Positions 21,740 through 34,400 are shown, counted from the stretch's first letter. The stretch: 64,000 bases of DNA from Coriaria nepalensis (GCA_027186245.1 CP114497.1:379501-443500); one strand, 5' to 3'. A program made the numbers and translations. Notes: generated by a model from the letters alone, not told the origin.

Positions 21740-23790
21740 AAATTATCAAAGTTTTGAGTAATCAAGACATCCGTAATTACCACATTTTCTTCTCCTCTAT
21801 ATTTGTTCACAGGTTGACAATATACGTTTAGTTTTCGGTCTTCCACTCTATTTATGCACGATAACCAGTATAACCACCATTGATCGGATTCTTTCTGGAA
21901 TATCCCACTCTCTTGACGATGGTACAAAATAAATTGATTCTACATATGTGGCCCTCTAATATTCAGTGGAGTAGAATGGATCGCATAATGAGTATATATT
22001 TACACTTATAGACTTCGCAACTAGTATGACTTGTGCTCACAAAATTCTATCTAAGTCAAATACCCTATATGTGCAACTCTTTTCCGGTATGTTGATAACA
22101 ACTCTAGTATCATCTTGTGTCACTTCCAACGTATCATCATCTACCTATCAACCTTCATTGTCCAACACTTTTCGTGTCTTTTTCTGAGCAATTTCACTAC
22201 ATTAGAAGTGCATCGCTCAATATGTTGATTCCCTTCATTTCTTCTAGTGTTAAACCAAGTCGTCGTCATCTTGCTAATTTTTTCGAGCAATGCTATAATG
22301 GGATATTCACGCACATTCTTCAACGCAAAATTATGCAATTCAAAATTATTATTTATCATGATGTGGTATCTAAGTCCCTGGAAATGAGCTCTTGACCAAT
22401 ATTTGAAACCAATATACTCCATGTATGATATCACGCCAGGATGTGCTCTTCTGATATCAAAAAAGTGTTTGTTGAAATCTTCTATTATATATTCTTTGGC
22501 TACCGCCTTGAATAAAGAGGTCATTCCACAGGTCATAAATTTTGACTTAATATTTTATCCGATATGTCAAATACATGCACCATGTTTAGAATTTGAATAA
22601 ACACTTTATAAAGCATTTCTAATATTATATGCTCGATTTGAAATAATCACCAAATTTAGAGTATTGGGTATTATTTCTCAAAGCTTAGTCAAGAACTAAG
22701 TCCAACGATGCCTCATTCTCTGAATCGACAATAGCTCATACTAATGGATATAGTTGCTTGTTACTATCTTGTGAGGTTGTGGTTAGAAGCGTCCCTCCAT
22801 ATTTATCCTTCAAAAAGGTCCCATCGATACCAATAACTTTTCGCATTAAACGAAACCTCTTAATGGATTTCATAAAAGCCAAAAAAATAAATAAAGAAAT
22901 CTTCCTTCTTTATCCGTCTGATTTGCAGCTACAATATCCAGATTCACGAGTTTCATCACGGTATAGTAATATGGTAACCTTGCATAGACATATCTCTAGG
23001 TCATTCTTCGAATCAAAGAATCGAGTACAATAAATCTCATCTTTGCTCCCTTGTGAAGAAGCAATAGAGAGTACATTACCGCCCTCGTCTTAATTTTCTG
23101 GTTGTTGAATATCAAGTAGCGGAAAATCAGGAGCAGCTGTATTATCTTGAGGAGATAAAATATCAAGTATAAGTACTAGTCCATTAAAGAAATCATCATC
23201 GTATAAATAAAAATTATGATTCATTTCATTTGTATGACAATTATCACATTCTTTCTCTGCTTTTCTAAACTCGTCATCTTCATCATCCATCTCATCCTCA
23301 TTCTCTTCATCATCCTCAACCTTAATCTCAGAATCAACATATCAGTCCACATCTAGATTTAGATCTTGATTTAGATATTCATTATTATTATGAACATAAC
23401 TAATAAAATTCTCATTTTCATTATTACCGAGATCAGGTATGTGACGTCGCTCTCGAACATATACACCACTTCTCCCCTTTAAAATTAACGTAACATATAA
23501 TGGAGATGAATTACCTGAACATGTATTATATAAAAACGGTTTCATATCTATCATCTTCTATAAATATTGGATGAGCAATCAATGATAATAACGACTTATA
23601 TGTTATTTTCATACTGAATTCTCTAGGATCAACACGAATGGTATTGTAGACGATTTCTAATAATCAATGAAAGTTAAACCTTTTTCAACTAAAAGCCTTC
23701 CATTCTTTTGATCTCCTTGGTATCCAAGATTTCGACAATTTTGAAATGCCATCATAATTTTTCCATTCCGCATCAAAACATACCAGTATA
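21740..23790 (-). pseudogene. MURA-type transposase relic of a Mutator-like element
   Basis: In minus-strand order there is an N-terminal part with a PB1-like trace and KPFLYNTCSGNSSPLYVTLI (about 23540); the DDE core start KVIGIDGTFLKDKYGGTLL, then QDSNKQLYPLV, a stop and AIVDSENEAS (about 22730-22850), where the first catalytic Asp is in IDGTF; VYSNSKHGACI; the block MTCGMTSLFKAVAKEY through EYPIIALLEKI (22141-22536); and a SWIM zinc-finger region and tail (SCTYRVFDLDRIL, SVNIYSLCDPFYSTEY, SREWDIPERIRSMVVIP, SGRPKTKRI, RRRKCGNYG). In-frame stops and frameshifts occur throughout, so the transposase is dead. Confidence 0.85.
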
Positions 23791-24188
23791 AATATAGATA
23801 ATGTCATTCCTATAAAAAAAAATATTTGAGATCAATATTTGAAAAAAAAAAGTCAAAATTTCGGTCCAATTCGATCTTAAAAATAATTTAAAAAAAAATT
23901 AAAAGTGATACAAAATATTTACCTCTCGTTGCCGAATAGTAAATACGAGCTTTCAAACAACTTGAGGAGCAAATGAGAGGTTTTAAGCAACTTGAGGAAT
24001 AAATGAGAGGTTACTAGAAAGTTGTGAGTAAACGGAGGAGTAACTTACAGATCTTCACCGGTACGAGATAAGAAGAAGAAAAAATAATAAAAAAAGTGCT
24101 AATAATCATAATTTCAACTTTTTTTTTAATAAATAAAGATAAATGTATTCATTAAAAAAAATGAAAAGATAAATGTGCAGTTGCTCCC

Positions 24189-25660
24189 ATCACTCTCTCC
24201 TTTCAACATAATATTTAGGATGCAACTCATCCGACTCTAATTTCAATAAACCACATGGGCGACTCTAATTTCAATCTGTTAGTACTGACCTGACATTGTT
24301 TATTATTTTCCTTTCCAGATAACTAATCACGTTCATGCATAATGTTGTTTTGTGTTGCTTTTAAACCTTCTTTTTTCTTGTTTGATGTTATTGCATCAAC
24401 GAAACAAATGGAATGGGGTCTGATCGCGAGAGAAGATTGGAAATGTTATTTGAATAATACAAAAAAAAAAAAAAAGTTTATTCATGTTCAATCACCAATC
24501 TAAAATTGTTTTAGACTGAAGCACCAGCCTTTATGCATACCCATCGGCAACCTAACGGTCAACAATTTGATTTCCAGTTATATATCTTCCTTCCTAAAAC
24601 GGGTGGAAGTTTACAGCTTCTAGTGTCTGATGTTCTAAAACTCGACAGATGATTAGTGCTCTGGATAGCTGCCCGGAGACCTCTGTATATATATTTGATC
24701 TACATTATTGACTATAGTATATAATCAAGCATTATATGGGAATAAGAATTTCCGACCAATCATGTTAATTCTTTCGATGCTGCCATTAAGAAAAGTCGTG
24801 TGTTTTTCTATGGATAAACCTGTGAAAAGTTTTTGATTCTCTATGTGATCCATGTCTAGTCTTAGATTTAGATGTAGCTCCCTTGCAACTTTTACTCTGC
24901 CCGTCATCTTTTGGTATCAAACCATGCATGCACTAAGTATATAGATACGCACGTACAGGCCAAAAGCTGATGTATGCACACATGTAGGTAGGTATAAATA
25001 AAATATATGAAGGCCATCTTTCATTCTTTCTTTCTTTCTTTTTTTTTTTATGCATGCGAGGTAATATTTATGCTGGCTGAGTTAAATATAGCGTCAATAC
25101 CTAATTATTTCTCTTTCAGCCACAGACCACCACGGATGAAACTCGAGATCACATTGAGCTGGATGGCCTTGAACTTGAACGTGGGGCAACTCCTTAAGTT
25201 TAGACCATATCGACTAGGCTTTGAAATATATATATAGTATAGAGGGGCAAGGAGCTAGAGCGGTAGCAGCACGTACAACTAACTTTATAGTCCAGCGTTC
25301 TCCACGAAGCCCATCATGGATCGAAGTAATAGAGGATCGCCATCATCCGCTTGTGAATCATATTCTTCTCCTTGGATCTTGCGATATCATCAAACCATAT
25401 TTCCCTCTTTATATCAAATTTATTGTGTAAATTTTTTCTTAGGTCAAAGACAATATATGTATAAATACTCTACTCTATGTAATTATTCATTTGTGGAAAT
25501 ACAATATATTAATAAGGTCTATTACAAAGTATATATACATAATGTATGTCAAGACATCTAGTACTATATATATAAAGGGGCCACCTATACTCCTCCTTAA
25601 CTTCGACCTGTACTTTTACAATAACAAAGCTCTCTCTCTCTCTCTCTCTCTCAATCGATA
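24189..25660. repeat. Upstream part of tandem duplicate A (MYB copy 1 promoter)
   Basis: From about 24250 this region pairs with about 27800-29200. Shared blocks include aataaaccacatgg followed by cgactctaattt, taatcacgttcatgcataat, agacctc followed by gtat, atatgggaataagaat, tccgaccaatcatgttaatt, and the TATA/CT region just before the start codon. Indels make the two copies unequal in length. No other gene is supported; the small frames at 24725-24907, 25007-25237, 25221-25430 and 25316-25561 have no domain. Confidence 0.75.
25565..25577 (+). promoter_or_regulatory. TATA box of MYB copy 1
   Basis: The run tatatatataaag lies about 85 bases before the ATG, and the same element stands at 29072-29086 before the second MYB gene. 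Conservation in both copies and a position suiting a short leader support it as the core promoter. A (CT)n tract (about 25631-25651) follows in the leader. Confidence 0.6.
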
Positions 25661-26461
25661 ATGGTTGCTCCAAAGGAAGAGCTTTGCTTGAACAATAAGA
25701 AGGGAGTTAACAAGGGAGCTTGGACACCTGAAGAAGATAGACAGTTGACTGAGATCATCGCCATTCACGGCGCTAACAAATGGAATTCTATTGTACTGAA
25801 AGCAGGTCCGTTATAATCAATCCTACTACATTAGTTCGTTAACTGTAATCGATCATGTGATCAGCTAAATGAAACATATGTAACATACGTATCGATTTTA
25901 TAAGTTAACTGCTTATGCAGGTTTAAATAGGTGCGGTAAGAGTTGCAGATTAAGATGGCTTAATTATCTAAGACCCGACATTAAGAGAGGGAACATTTCC
26001 GACCAAGAAGAAGATTTGATTCTTAGGCTTCACAAACTTCTGGGAAACAGGTTTATACACAAGTTAGATCAGTTTCCTGATGGATAATTGACTGTTTGCT
26101 GCTAACAATACTTGTCATGATTATTAGGTGGGCATTGATTGCTGGAAGATTACCGGGTCGGACGGATAATGAGATAAAGAATTACTGGAATTCTCGGTTG
26201 TGCAAGAAGGTAGCGTCAGACAAAGATGACAAAAGACGAGCTTCCAAATCGAATGAGAAAAGAAAAGTTGAAGGGAAGGAATTGAACATGAAAATTGGGA
26301 GATCAGAAGGTAGCTCAAGTTCTGTAGGTACTGATCATAATCATGAAGATTCAAATATGATGGACTTTGATGTGGATGAATTCTGTGATTTCTCAAGAGA
26401 AGGTCTTTTGAATTTGGAGTGGCTGAACAAATTCCTTGACTTGGACCAAGCCCTTCAGTGA
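25661..26461 (+). CDS. R2R3-MYB transcription factor, bHLH-interacting type (copy 1)
   Basis: Three exons (25661-25805, 25921-26050, 26128-26461) give 202 aa, with introns at the usual R2R3-MYB positions. R2 begins [11 protein letters not shown] and ends [12 protein letters not shown]3 begins [20 protein letters not shown] and ends NEIKNYWN. The bHLH-binding signature [DE]Lx2[RK]x3Lx6Lx3R is complete ([20 protein letters not shown]). R3 has Ile in place of the first Trp, as is normal. The C-terminal part is short and acidic, ending [16 protein letters not shown]. The DNA-binding domain resembles WER/GL1- and TT2-like clades that work in MYB-bHLH-WD40 complexes on epidermal cell fate or flavonoids; the subgroup is not settled. 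It is a tandem twin of the gene at 29201. Confidence 0.9.
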
Positions 26462-27189
26462 ATTGATTTCCCGATCCTAATTCCTGTTGATTAAATAAGT
26501 GTAGAAATTATTACAAATTTTCAAGTCGCTTCATAAACTTTATTAGTATTAGTACTATATGAATTAATTATTAGTCAAGTGGTGTTGAGACTTGTTTAAT
26601 TTTCTTAATGTTAGGCTAAATTTAACTTTAATCAGTATTAGTTAAAGCTATCTACTTTGTCATGTAGTTCCCAGATGGTTAAAACATGTTCTTAAATAAG
26701 ATCCCACATATTTGTGGGCCCTAGGCAGTGGCCTTTACTACCTATATGGCAAAGCCGGCCCTACGAGTCACTAATTGAAAGTACTATAGTAAGTTCAGAA
26801 GAGTAAATGTTCTTTAACAAAGTCATGACAATATAATTAAAGAGTTGGAGAGTAGATAACATAACAGTAGACAGGAAAAAAAATTAAGAAACTACCCTAG
26901 CACGGCTAGGTGATGCTCGTTGAATCTTACTATATTATAGTTAATCATCTTATGGTAATTAATATTGGATATGCTCGAAAATATTATATTTGAAGGTGGA
27001 TCTTCATGTCAAAAATTAATGTAAATAGTGCAATAAAAGGTATGCAAAAGTATGAGTTTGCTTTCACTATGCATTTGATGAAAACTATAATGAGAATTAC
27101 AAATGACTTGTCACAAACATTAAAAATTATCATCTTTAGTTCTTTCAGCTCATCATAATCTAAGTCTTACCTTCTTTTTTAGACTCATA
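26462..27189. other. 3' region of MYB copy 1
   Basis: The first part (to about 26690) is shared with the 3' flank of the second MYB gene, for example tcaagtggt and gttaaaacatgttctta. A GC-rich patch near 26716-26765 (gggccctaggcagtgg, gccggccct) looks like part of a common plant interspersed repeat, but I could not place it in a named family. Confidence 0.45.
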
Positions 27190-27333
27190 AGGCCCAGATA
27201 AAGTAATTAGTTGGGCCCAACACAAGCCCAAAATTTACTTATCCCCTTCTTTATTCCAGTGTGCAATCTTGTCTCACAGAAGAAGAACAAGAGCACTGTT
27301 GTCTTCATGAAATCGTGGAATTAAATGTACATA
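27190..27333. repeat. Dispersed repeat, copy 2 (partner at 18018-18183)
   Basis: This copy lies between the two MYB duplicates and matches 18018-18183 as described there. It is absent from the equivalent place after the second MYB gene, so it either arrived after the tandem duplication or marks its junction. Confidence 0.72.
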
Positions 27334-29161
27334 TCAGACCAGACACACACACACAGTGAATTGAATTATTCAACCATCTATGCTGCAAGTTGCAACGTGT
27401 AGAAATAAAGAAGATGGTGAAGTTTTTGGCATATGGGAATTAATGTAACGGTGACTGACTTTATGTTACCAAGATGAGTAGTCACGGTGACCCATCTCAT
27501 TCTCTAAATACAACTATACATGGGTTGGGTCAATCATCATCATATGATCATTATTAAAAGTAGAATTCATTTAATATCGGATGAACTATATATATATATA
27601 TAATATATCGATCAATTTCAATCATATATGTAAACATGAAACTACAGACACTTTCATGCTGCAATTAATCTCTTTTTCAGTGTCTTTGCAACTGAATGTT
27701 AACGTATATATTGAAGATCTTAAAGCAAAGATGGAATTTAAAGGGGGGGAGAAAGAAGACAACATTTATAGCATATGAATTGCTCCGTTTTCGAGAAGAA
27801 TTCAATAAACCACATGGACGACTCTAATTTCTATTTATTAGTTCTGACGTTGTTTTTTTTTTTTATTAAATTTTTTTTTTTTTCAGAAGATTAATCACGT
27901 TCATGCATAATGTTGTTTAAATTAACATTAATTAATTAATTAATTAATAGCTTCTTTTTTTTTCAACCTAATCCTTAATTAATTAATTACAAAACATGCA
28001 TATACTACCTAATTCCCTTTTGTTTTGTCTTATCTTGTCTTGCTTTCAACTTTTTGTTTCTTGTTTGCTTTTATTCCATCAACAAAACAAATGAAAGATG
28101 TGGTTTGAATTTATTTGAATAATACAAAAACAAAAGGGACTTAATCATGTTTAATCAATCACCAATCTAAAAGATGTTTTAGATTGATGCATGTGTTTTT
28201 ACACATACTTCATACCCAACAATAACCTAACTGTGAAGGTTTACAGCTTTCAATGTCTGTAATGGCTATAACATAACTCGACGGAAGATTAGTCGAGCAA
28301 TAATTGGATTAGTTTGTACAGAGACCTCCGTATGTATATTTGATCTCCATTATAGACTAGTTTATAATGAAGCATTCATTATATGGGAATAAGAATCTCC
28401 GACCAATCATGTTAATTCTTCGTGCTCTCACTAAGCAAAGTCGTTTGTTTTTCTATGGATAAACCTAGCTAGCTCTGAAAAGTTTTTGATTCTCTTATGT
28501 CTAGTCTGAGATTTAGATATGGTTGTATTTTTAGTTCCCAGCTTGCAACTCTTACTCTCATAGTCTTTTAACAATCAAAGCTCAGACCATGCCTTCTTTA
28601 CCCTAATTACATTTATAAAAATAAGAGAAAGATTATCTAATTGCATGCACATGCAAAAAAGGGAATTCCTGTTCAATTTAAAAATGAACCCTAATCTCTT
28701 GGAAAAATATATTTATAATTATCCTCTTCTTTTGTTACTAGACTTTGAGCTAGCCTCCATCGAGACGTCAAGACATCGAGGTGGGTCACACGTGAAGCCT
28801 TGAACCTTGACGCCGGGGCAACTCCTTGAGTTAGACCATATTAATTACATATACTATACGGTAGGGAAATCTTTAATATGCCGACCAGGATTTGAGTATA
28901 CAGTATGTATAGAATAGAGGGGTAGGTAGGGCAGTAGCTCCACGTACAACAAACTTTAGAGTCTAGCGTTCTCATTACTCAATGATGAAGCCCATCATGA
29001 ATCATAACATATATATATATAGAGAGAGAGAGAGAGGTAAATGTCAAGACAGCTTATAAGTTGGCTAGTACTATATATATATAAAGGAGCCACCTATCCT
29101 TCTTCTTCTTAACTTCAACCAGTATTATTCAGCACACCTATCCTCATTTACCTTTATAATA

Positions 29162-29192
<31 letters not shown>

Positions 29193-29200
29193 GATCGATA
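27334..29200. repeat. Spacer and upstream part of tandem duplicate B (MYB copy 2 promoter)
   Basis: From about 27800 the DNA is collinear with 24250-25660. It contains a (TTAA)n microsatellite at about 27926-27950 and poly-T runs that account for part of the length difference from copy A. A (TA)n run lies at 27588-27604. No gene is supported; the frame at 27581-27778 has no domain. Confidence 0.7.
29072..29086 (+). promoter_or_regulatory. TATA box of MYB copy 2
   Basis: The run tatatatatataaag is the counterpart of 25565-25577, about 115 bases before the ATG. A (CT)n tract (about 29168-29191) follows in the leader and ends ten bases before the start codon, as in copy 1. Confidence 0.6.
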
Positions 29201-30013
29201 ATGGCTGCTCGAAAAGAAGAGCTTTGCTCGAAAAATAAGAAGGGAGTGAACAAGGGAGCATGGACATCTGAAGAAGATAGACAGTTGGCTGAGATTATCG
29301 CGATTCAAGGCGCTAAAAAATGGAATTCTATTGCACTCAAAGCAGGTTCGTTATGATCAATCCTACTACATTAGTTCTTTAACTGTAATCGATCATGTGA
29401 TAAGCTAAACGAAACATACATAACAAACGTATCGATTTTATAAGTTAATTGCTTATGCAGGTTTAAATAGGTGCGGTAAGAGTTGCAGATTAAGATGGCT
29501 TAATTATCTAAGACCCGACATTAAGAGAGGGAACATTTCCGACCAAGAAGAAGATTTGATTCTGAGGCTTCACAAACTTCTGGGAAACAGGTTTATACAC
29601 AAGTTAGATCAGTTTCTTGATGGATAATTGACTGTTTGCTGCTAACAATACTTGTCATAATTATTAGGTGGGCATTGATTGCTGGAAGATTACCGGGTCG
29701 GACGGATAATGAGATAAAGAATTACTGGAATTCTCATTTGAGCAAGAAGGTAGCATCAGAAAAAGACGGCAAAAGGCGAAGTGCAAGGCCGTCTACCGAG
29801 TCGGATGAGAAAAGAAAAGTTGAAGAGAAGGAATTGAACATGGAAATTAGGAGGTCAGAAGGTAGCTCAAGTTCTGTAGTTACTAATCATAATCATGAAG
29901 ATTCAAACATGATAGACTTTGATGTGGACGAGTTCTTTGATTTCTCAAAAGAAGGTTCTTTGAGTTTGGACTGGATGTACAAATTCCTTGACATGGACCA
30001 ACCCCTTCAATGA
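29201..30013 (+). CDS. R2R3-MYB transcription factor, bHLH-interacting type (copy 2)
   Basis: Three exons (29201-29345, 29461-29590, 29668-30013) give 206 aa. Structure and motifs match the gene at 25661: R2 starts [11 protein letters not shown], and R3 with the complete bHLH-binding signature is identical in protein sequence. Exon 2 differs at a single synonymous site. Exon 1 and the C-terminal part differ much more, including a 12-base insertion that adds four residues (in [16 protein letters not shown]). The C-terminus ends [16 protein letters not shown], so the short acidic tail with an aromatic core is kept. Both copies look intact and could act redundantly. Confidence 0.9.
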
Positions 30014-31424
30014 ACTAATTTTCATGCTCCGAATTTGTATTGATTAAGTAAGTGTAGAAATTATTACAAAACTCCAAGTTGCTCCATAAACTTTATTACC
30101 ATATATTAGTATATGTACTAATTGTTAGTCAAGTGGTCTTGAGACTCGATTAATTTTCTTAATTTAACTTCAATCGGTGTTAGTTAAAGCTGTCTATTTT
30201 GTCATGTTGTTCCCCAATGGTTAAAACATGTTCTTACAAATAAGAGAAAACAATAGACTTTTGTTTGAAGCTAAAAAGGGCCAGAGAAGGGAATATTAGC
30301 TCTTGACAAGACAAAACTCCTTAAGGAATCTCACATCTTTAGATACATACCTATTCACTAGGTAATAATGTTATTTATTTGATAAATTCTTGTTCTTGTA
30401 TCAATACGAGTTATATGTAAGAAATTCTCTCCGTAATCTCCTTATTGTTCTTTGTTCGTGAATATAAGTTTTAACAGTTTAACGACCGAACCACGTATAT
30501 CTGTGTGTTACTTATCTCTTCTCTGTTTAACATTTAGCCGGGACAAATAAAGTTCAATGCAGTAAAAAAGACTAGTTTGTTTTTCACTAGGTGATGAACA
30601 TGAACTTGCGTACTTTGCTTCACAGTGTACTCAAAATTAACACCTTGTTTCAATGCTACTTCGCGGAAAAAAGCATCTGTAATGAAAAGAGAGATCTTTT
30701 TCGATTGGAGATTCTTGGTAGAGATGGATATGGAACCAGTACTTTTAGTACTTGTCCAAACAAACAGGCAAACAGCCCCTTTCATATGTTAAATCATTAC
30801 TACTCAGCCGTGCTATGTCCCTTACATATTGTACAATGTACAAAGTCAGAGTGATTCTGTCTGTAGGAATCATCAATGTTCTTACCTAACAGATAACCGA
30901 ATGATATTATAGTCCATTATTTTTCTTTTTAATGTGCCACAACTAACAAGAGAGACATTAAAGAAGAGAAAACTGTAAGGCATCTCAGATTTTCCCACTG
31001 GCATGAATTTTCTCATTGTCCAAACACACATTAAACAGCAGAAAGAAACTATACATTTTGCAATGCTAAATGTTTTCTGAACAAGTAAACTGATCAATTA
31101 TCAGTAAGAAAACCGTGTAAAAGAAGTTAGAAAGAAGGAGATATCTTCGTTTTCAGTTTTCACATTCAGAGAATTGACCAATCAACGGTTAGATGATGCT
31201 GTGAGGATCTACTTTAAAAGGAGTTCGGAGTGAGATGATCTTGAAAATGTAGTACCCCTTGGCTTCTGGAACTTATCTGCAATCATTATTCTAACCTGTG
31301 ATTATAAGCAGCTAAAGTGGATCAGCAATCTTGAAGAATCAAAGGAAAAATAAAGATAAAAGATAAAATTATATTTGTTTTTTTCATGTTGAGGCTACTT
31401 ACGGTTAACAGAGATTTATTTCGG
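30014..31424. other. Spacer between MYB copy 2 and TAF12
   Basis: The duplicated 3' flank ends by about 30240. Two frames on opposite strands (30534-30785 and 30591-30854) overlap and show no domain. The right part is the probable TAF12 3' untranslated region. Nothing else is supported. Confidence 0.45.
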
Positions 31425-34400
31425 TTAAAACCGTTTCATTTGCTGCATCATTTGAGAACCAACAGGTGTTTGTGACATTAGTTGCTCGGAACTGAGAGAA
31501 GGTCTTATCATGGGATTGGCATTAACTAGGTTTCCTGGACCTTGTCTGACCATTTCTTGAGGGTTATTACTTGGATTGTTGATATTTGAGGATTCGATCA
31601 ATGAGCGTATCTGAGGAAATGAAATTAATTTGTGCGAAAAAGATTATTAAGTAATGCCTGATGAGAGAAGATCTGGACCAAAAAGTATTTATACAAACAA
31701 GCCCAGAAGACTTATTTATACAGACAAGCCCAGAAGACTTACCACTTCCACTCGTTTTTTATGAATCTCATTCGATAACTGCAAAAAGTAGTCTTTTGTT
31801 AATATATTGCATATTAGAGGGGCTGAACAACTTGCTAAGACCATATACTGATTCTTTCTTACAGGTTTATTGCGATTCTTCTGCTCATCACCTGTATATC
31901 CAGGTAAGCTCAAATTCCAGTTTTTCTCTGCTCATAGATTGCATGATTATAGAGCATTATCAATGATCCATTTTCTTAAAAGAAATAAGGATTAATGAAG
32001 CAGTACATACCCAAGTGAAGCAGAAGATCCTTGCACTCTAAACTTGAAGATTTCCGATGTTTCGCCAACTGGCATGCAAATGTCGTCACCTGCAAATCAG
32101 GGCAGAGAAGAAATCAATTTCCCATCTGATAGATCACACCATCAAGAAAGCTTATAAACAAATTGGCATAACCTAGAAAGAAAGGCAGTTCAAGTTATCT
32201 TTTCATGTCCCCCTTAATCTTAATTTGCTCCCTAAGATCCCTAAGAGTGGAAACAGCAAGAAAATGAGGCTCACAGAATCAAAGAAGCCATCAGCAATCT
32301 CCAAAAGAATATCTGTAACTTCAGGCTCCAGCTTTCCCTTGGGATCCACCTGACAACAACAGTTGAAAGTGAATCACAGTGGGAGGAAAAAAAAAACATC
32401 ATTAACAAAAGGATAACAGAAAATCACCTGTGAAACCAAATCTTGTATCTTTCTCTTCCCAAGGAGTTGATTAGTTGCTTCCGTTCCTTGGCTTGAACTT
32501 CCACCTGGAGTCGTCGCACCAGAAACAGTAGCGTCAGGCTGTGATCCCGTAAAACTCAGAGACTTCTGGTTCTGGACCACAGGTGGGCCCGTCAATCTGG
32601 GTGATTGCTGTTGCTGTTGATGCAAGGCAGTTTGTTGTAATGATTGCGATTGTGAAATCTGTTGAAGTTGTTGCAACTGCTGCTGCTGATGCTGTTGTTG
32701 TTGTCGTTGTTGTTGTAACTGTTGATGTTGTCCTAAGGAGGGTTGATTTTGCACTAGTTGAGACAACTGCTGAGGGTTTAGGGCCATTGGGTTTTGGTGA
32801 AGTTGAGTTGAAGAAGCTAATTGTTGTTGCAAGAGGGCTTGTTGTTGTCTCTGATGCTGTTGAAGACGGAGAGAAGGAGAGGCGGGACCCGAAATTGATG
32901 GTATTTGCTTCAACCATTGTTGTTGCTGTTGTTGTGATAAAGAGTTCTGCATCATTGTTTGTTGCCCATTTTGAGCCAAGCCTGATAGCTGAGAGTTCAT
33001 AAATGCTAGAGACGACATCTTTGGTAAGCTCTGAACCTGTAGTTTCTAAAAGATGAGTTTATAAAGATGATTCACAGATCAAGCTCTTTGGATCAGCACT
33101 TGGAACTGTTGTTCAAGCAAACTGGATTTGTGCAAATGGTTAATAGGAATTCAGAGGGCCCAAACTGGATTTTAGGCCTAAGCTAGAGTTTCAAAAGTTG
33201 AACCAAAATGGACCCTTATTTCAATGACTCTCCATCCATAATTTGTGCTCTGTATAAGCTATTAACCAAAAATCATCTGCTACATCCAAATTTGTTTCAA
33301 AAATCAATCAACTATAGTAGTATAAACTCGTACAAAACCTAAGCACGTATAGTAGGATTGTTAACCTGTGATGAGATTAGTGAACATGTTCCTTAACCAA
33401 CACTCAGATTTTAAATTAATTCCATTCCAAGATCGTGAAAGCTACGTCATCTGATGAATCTCTATCTAATGTAATGAAATTGTACTCAACGAAGAAAAGA
33501 AAAATTACCTCTATATCTAAATCAGTCATACACAACTATCCCTCGCAGATGAATGAAAAAGAAAACAGAGTGATGAGATAACTCTTGCAAATACACAGGG
33601 TATAGTAAGATCGCCTATACCTGTGAAGAGGTTAGTGAACCTTGTTGGGACAATTGCTGCCTTAGCTGGCCCTGATTAACTCGCTGTTGAGCATAAGAGC
33701 TAAGGTTCCCATTAGCTCTAAGTTGGCCGCTCAAATTCACCGACCCCATCATCCCCATTGCTTGCATTCCTTGAAGAGTTTGCGGTGATGTATTACCACT
33801 GTGGAATTGTGATCCCTGCACTAACCCAGATTTCTGCCTCGGCTACACCAAACACTTGGTTTTAGCAATCTAATATGCAATATCATGCTTATAATATAAA
33901 ATACCCGATTACTTTCACTCATTTACAAATGAAACTTGCAAATAAACCGTATAATCCCTCATGTTCTATCTTTTTCTACCTAAATTCTACACAAATTCAC
34001 TACCTAAAAAAGAGTTTTATTTTATTTTATTTTATTTTCCGTTTAGGACTCTTTACCTCTATATACAGTAAGTAATATGGAATATTCAGTTCATACCGAT
34101 GCCAATAATTGTGGTTGCAAGTTGAACTGGCCGCCGGTAGCCGCAGAGGACAACATGGGCAGGTGACCGGTCTGCCCAAGCAAAGCAGACCTGGATATAT
34201 TCCCAGACCCAATTTGCTGCTGATTTTGCTGCGGTTGAGATTGCTGCTGCTGATTTAATCCGGACCCACCAAAATTCATTGGCCCATAAAGCCCTGTTTG
34301 CTGCCTCATCACTCCGAATTGCTGCTGCTGCTGCTGTTGTTGAAGCTGGTTCAAACGAGAGATGGAAGGGGACCTCTGCAAAGTCTGTTGGATTTGGAAA

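Larger units (their letters stand above)
20065..24188. mobile_element. Degenerate Mutator-like element carrying DUF1985 and MURA relics
   Basis: The core is certain from two dead genes (20870-21470 plus and 21740-23790 minus) that face each other about 270 bases apart. The ends are a suggestion: the left edge reads gagagccggtgcactta and the reverse complement of the right edge reads gggagcaactgcacattta, sharing a G-GAGC..TGCAC pattern seen at Mutator-like termini. No clear 9-bp target duplication was found, so the true ends may differ. DUF1985 proteins, often fused to Ulp1 proteases, are known cargo of plant Mutator-like families such as Kaonashi-type elements; no Ulp1 peptidase motif was seen here. 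Confidence 0.62.

Noticed and set aside
30534..30854. Overlapping opposite-strand frames between MYB copy 2 and TAF12
   Set aside because: Neither shows a domain or splice support, and their overlap suggests chance.
32534..33002. Thr- and Val-rich frames over the TAF12 glutamine-rich exon
   Set aside because: Other-frame readings of CAG/CAA repeats; the TAF12 frame is confirmed by splicing into the histone fold.
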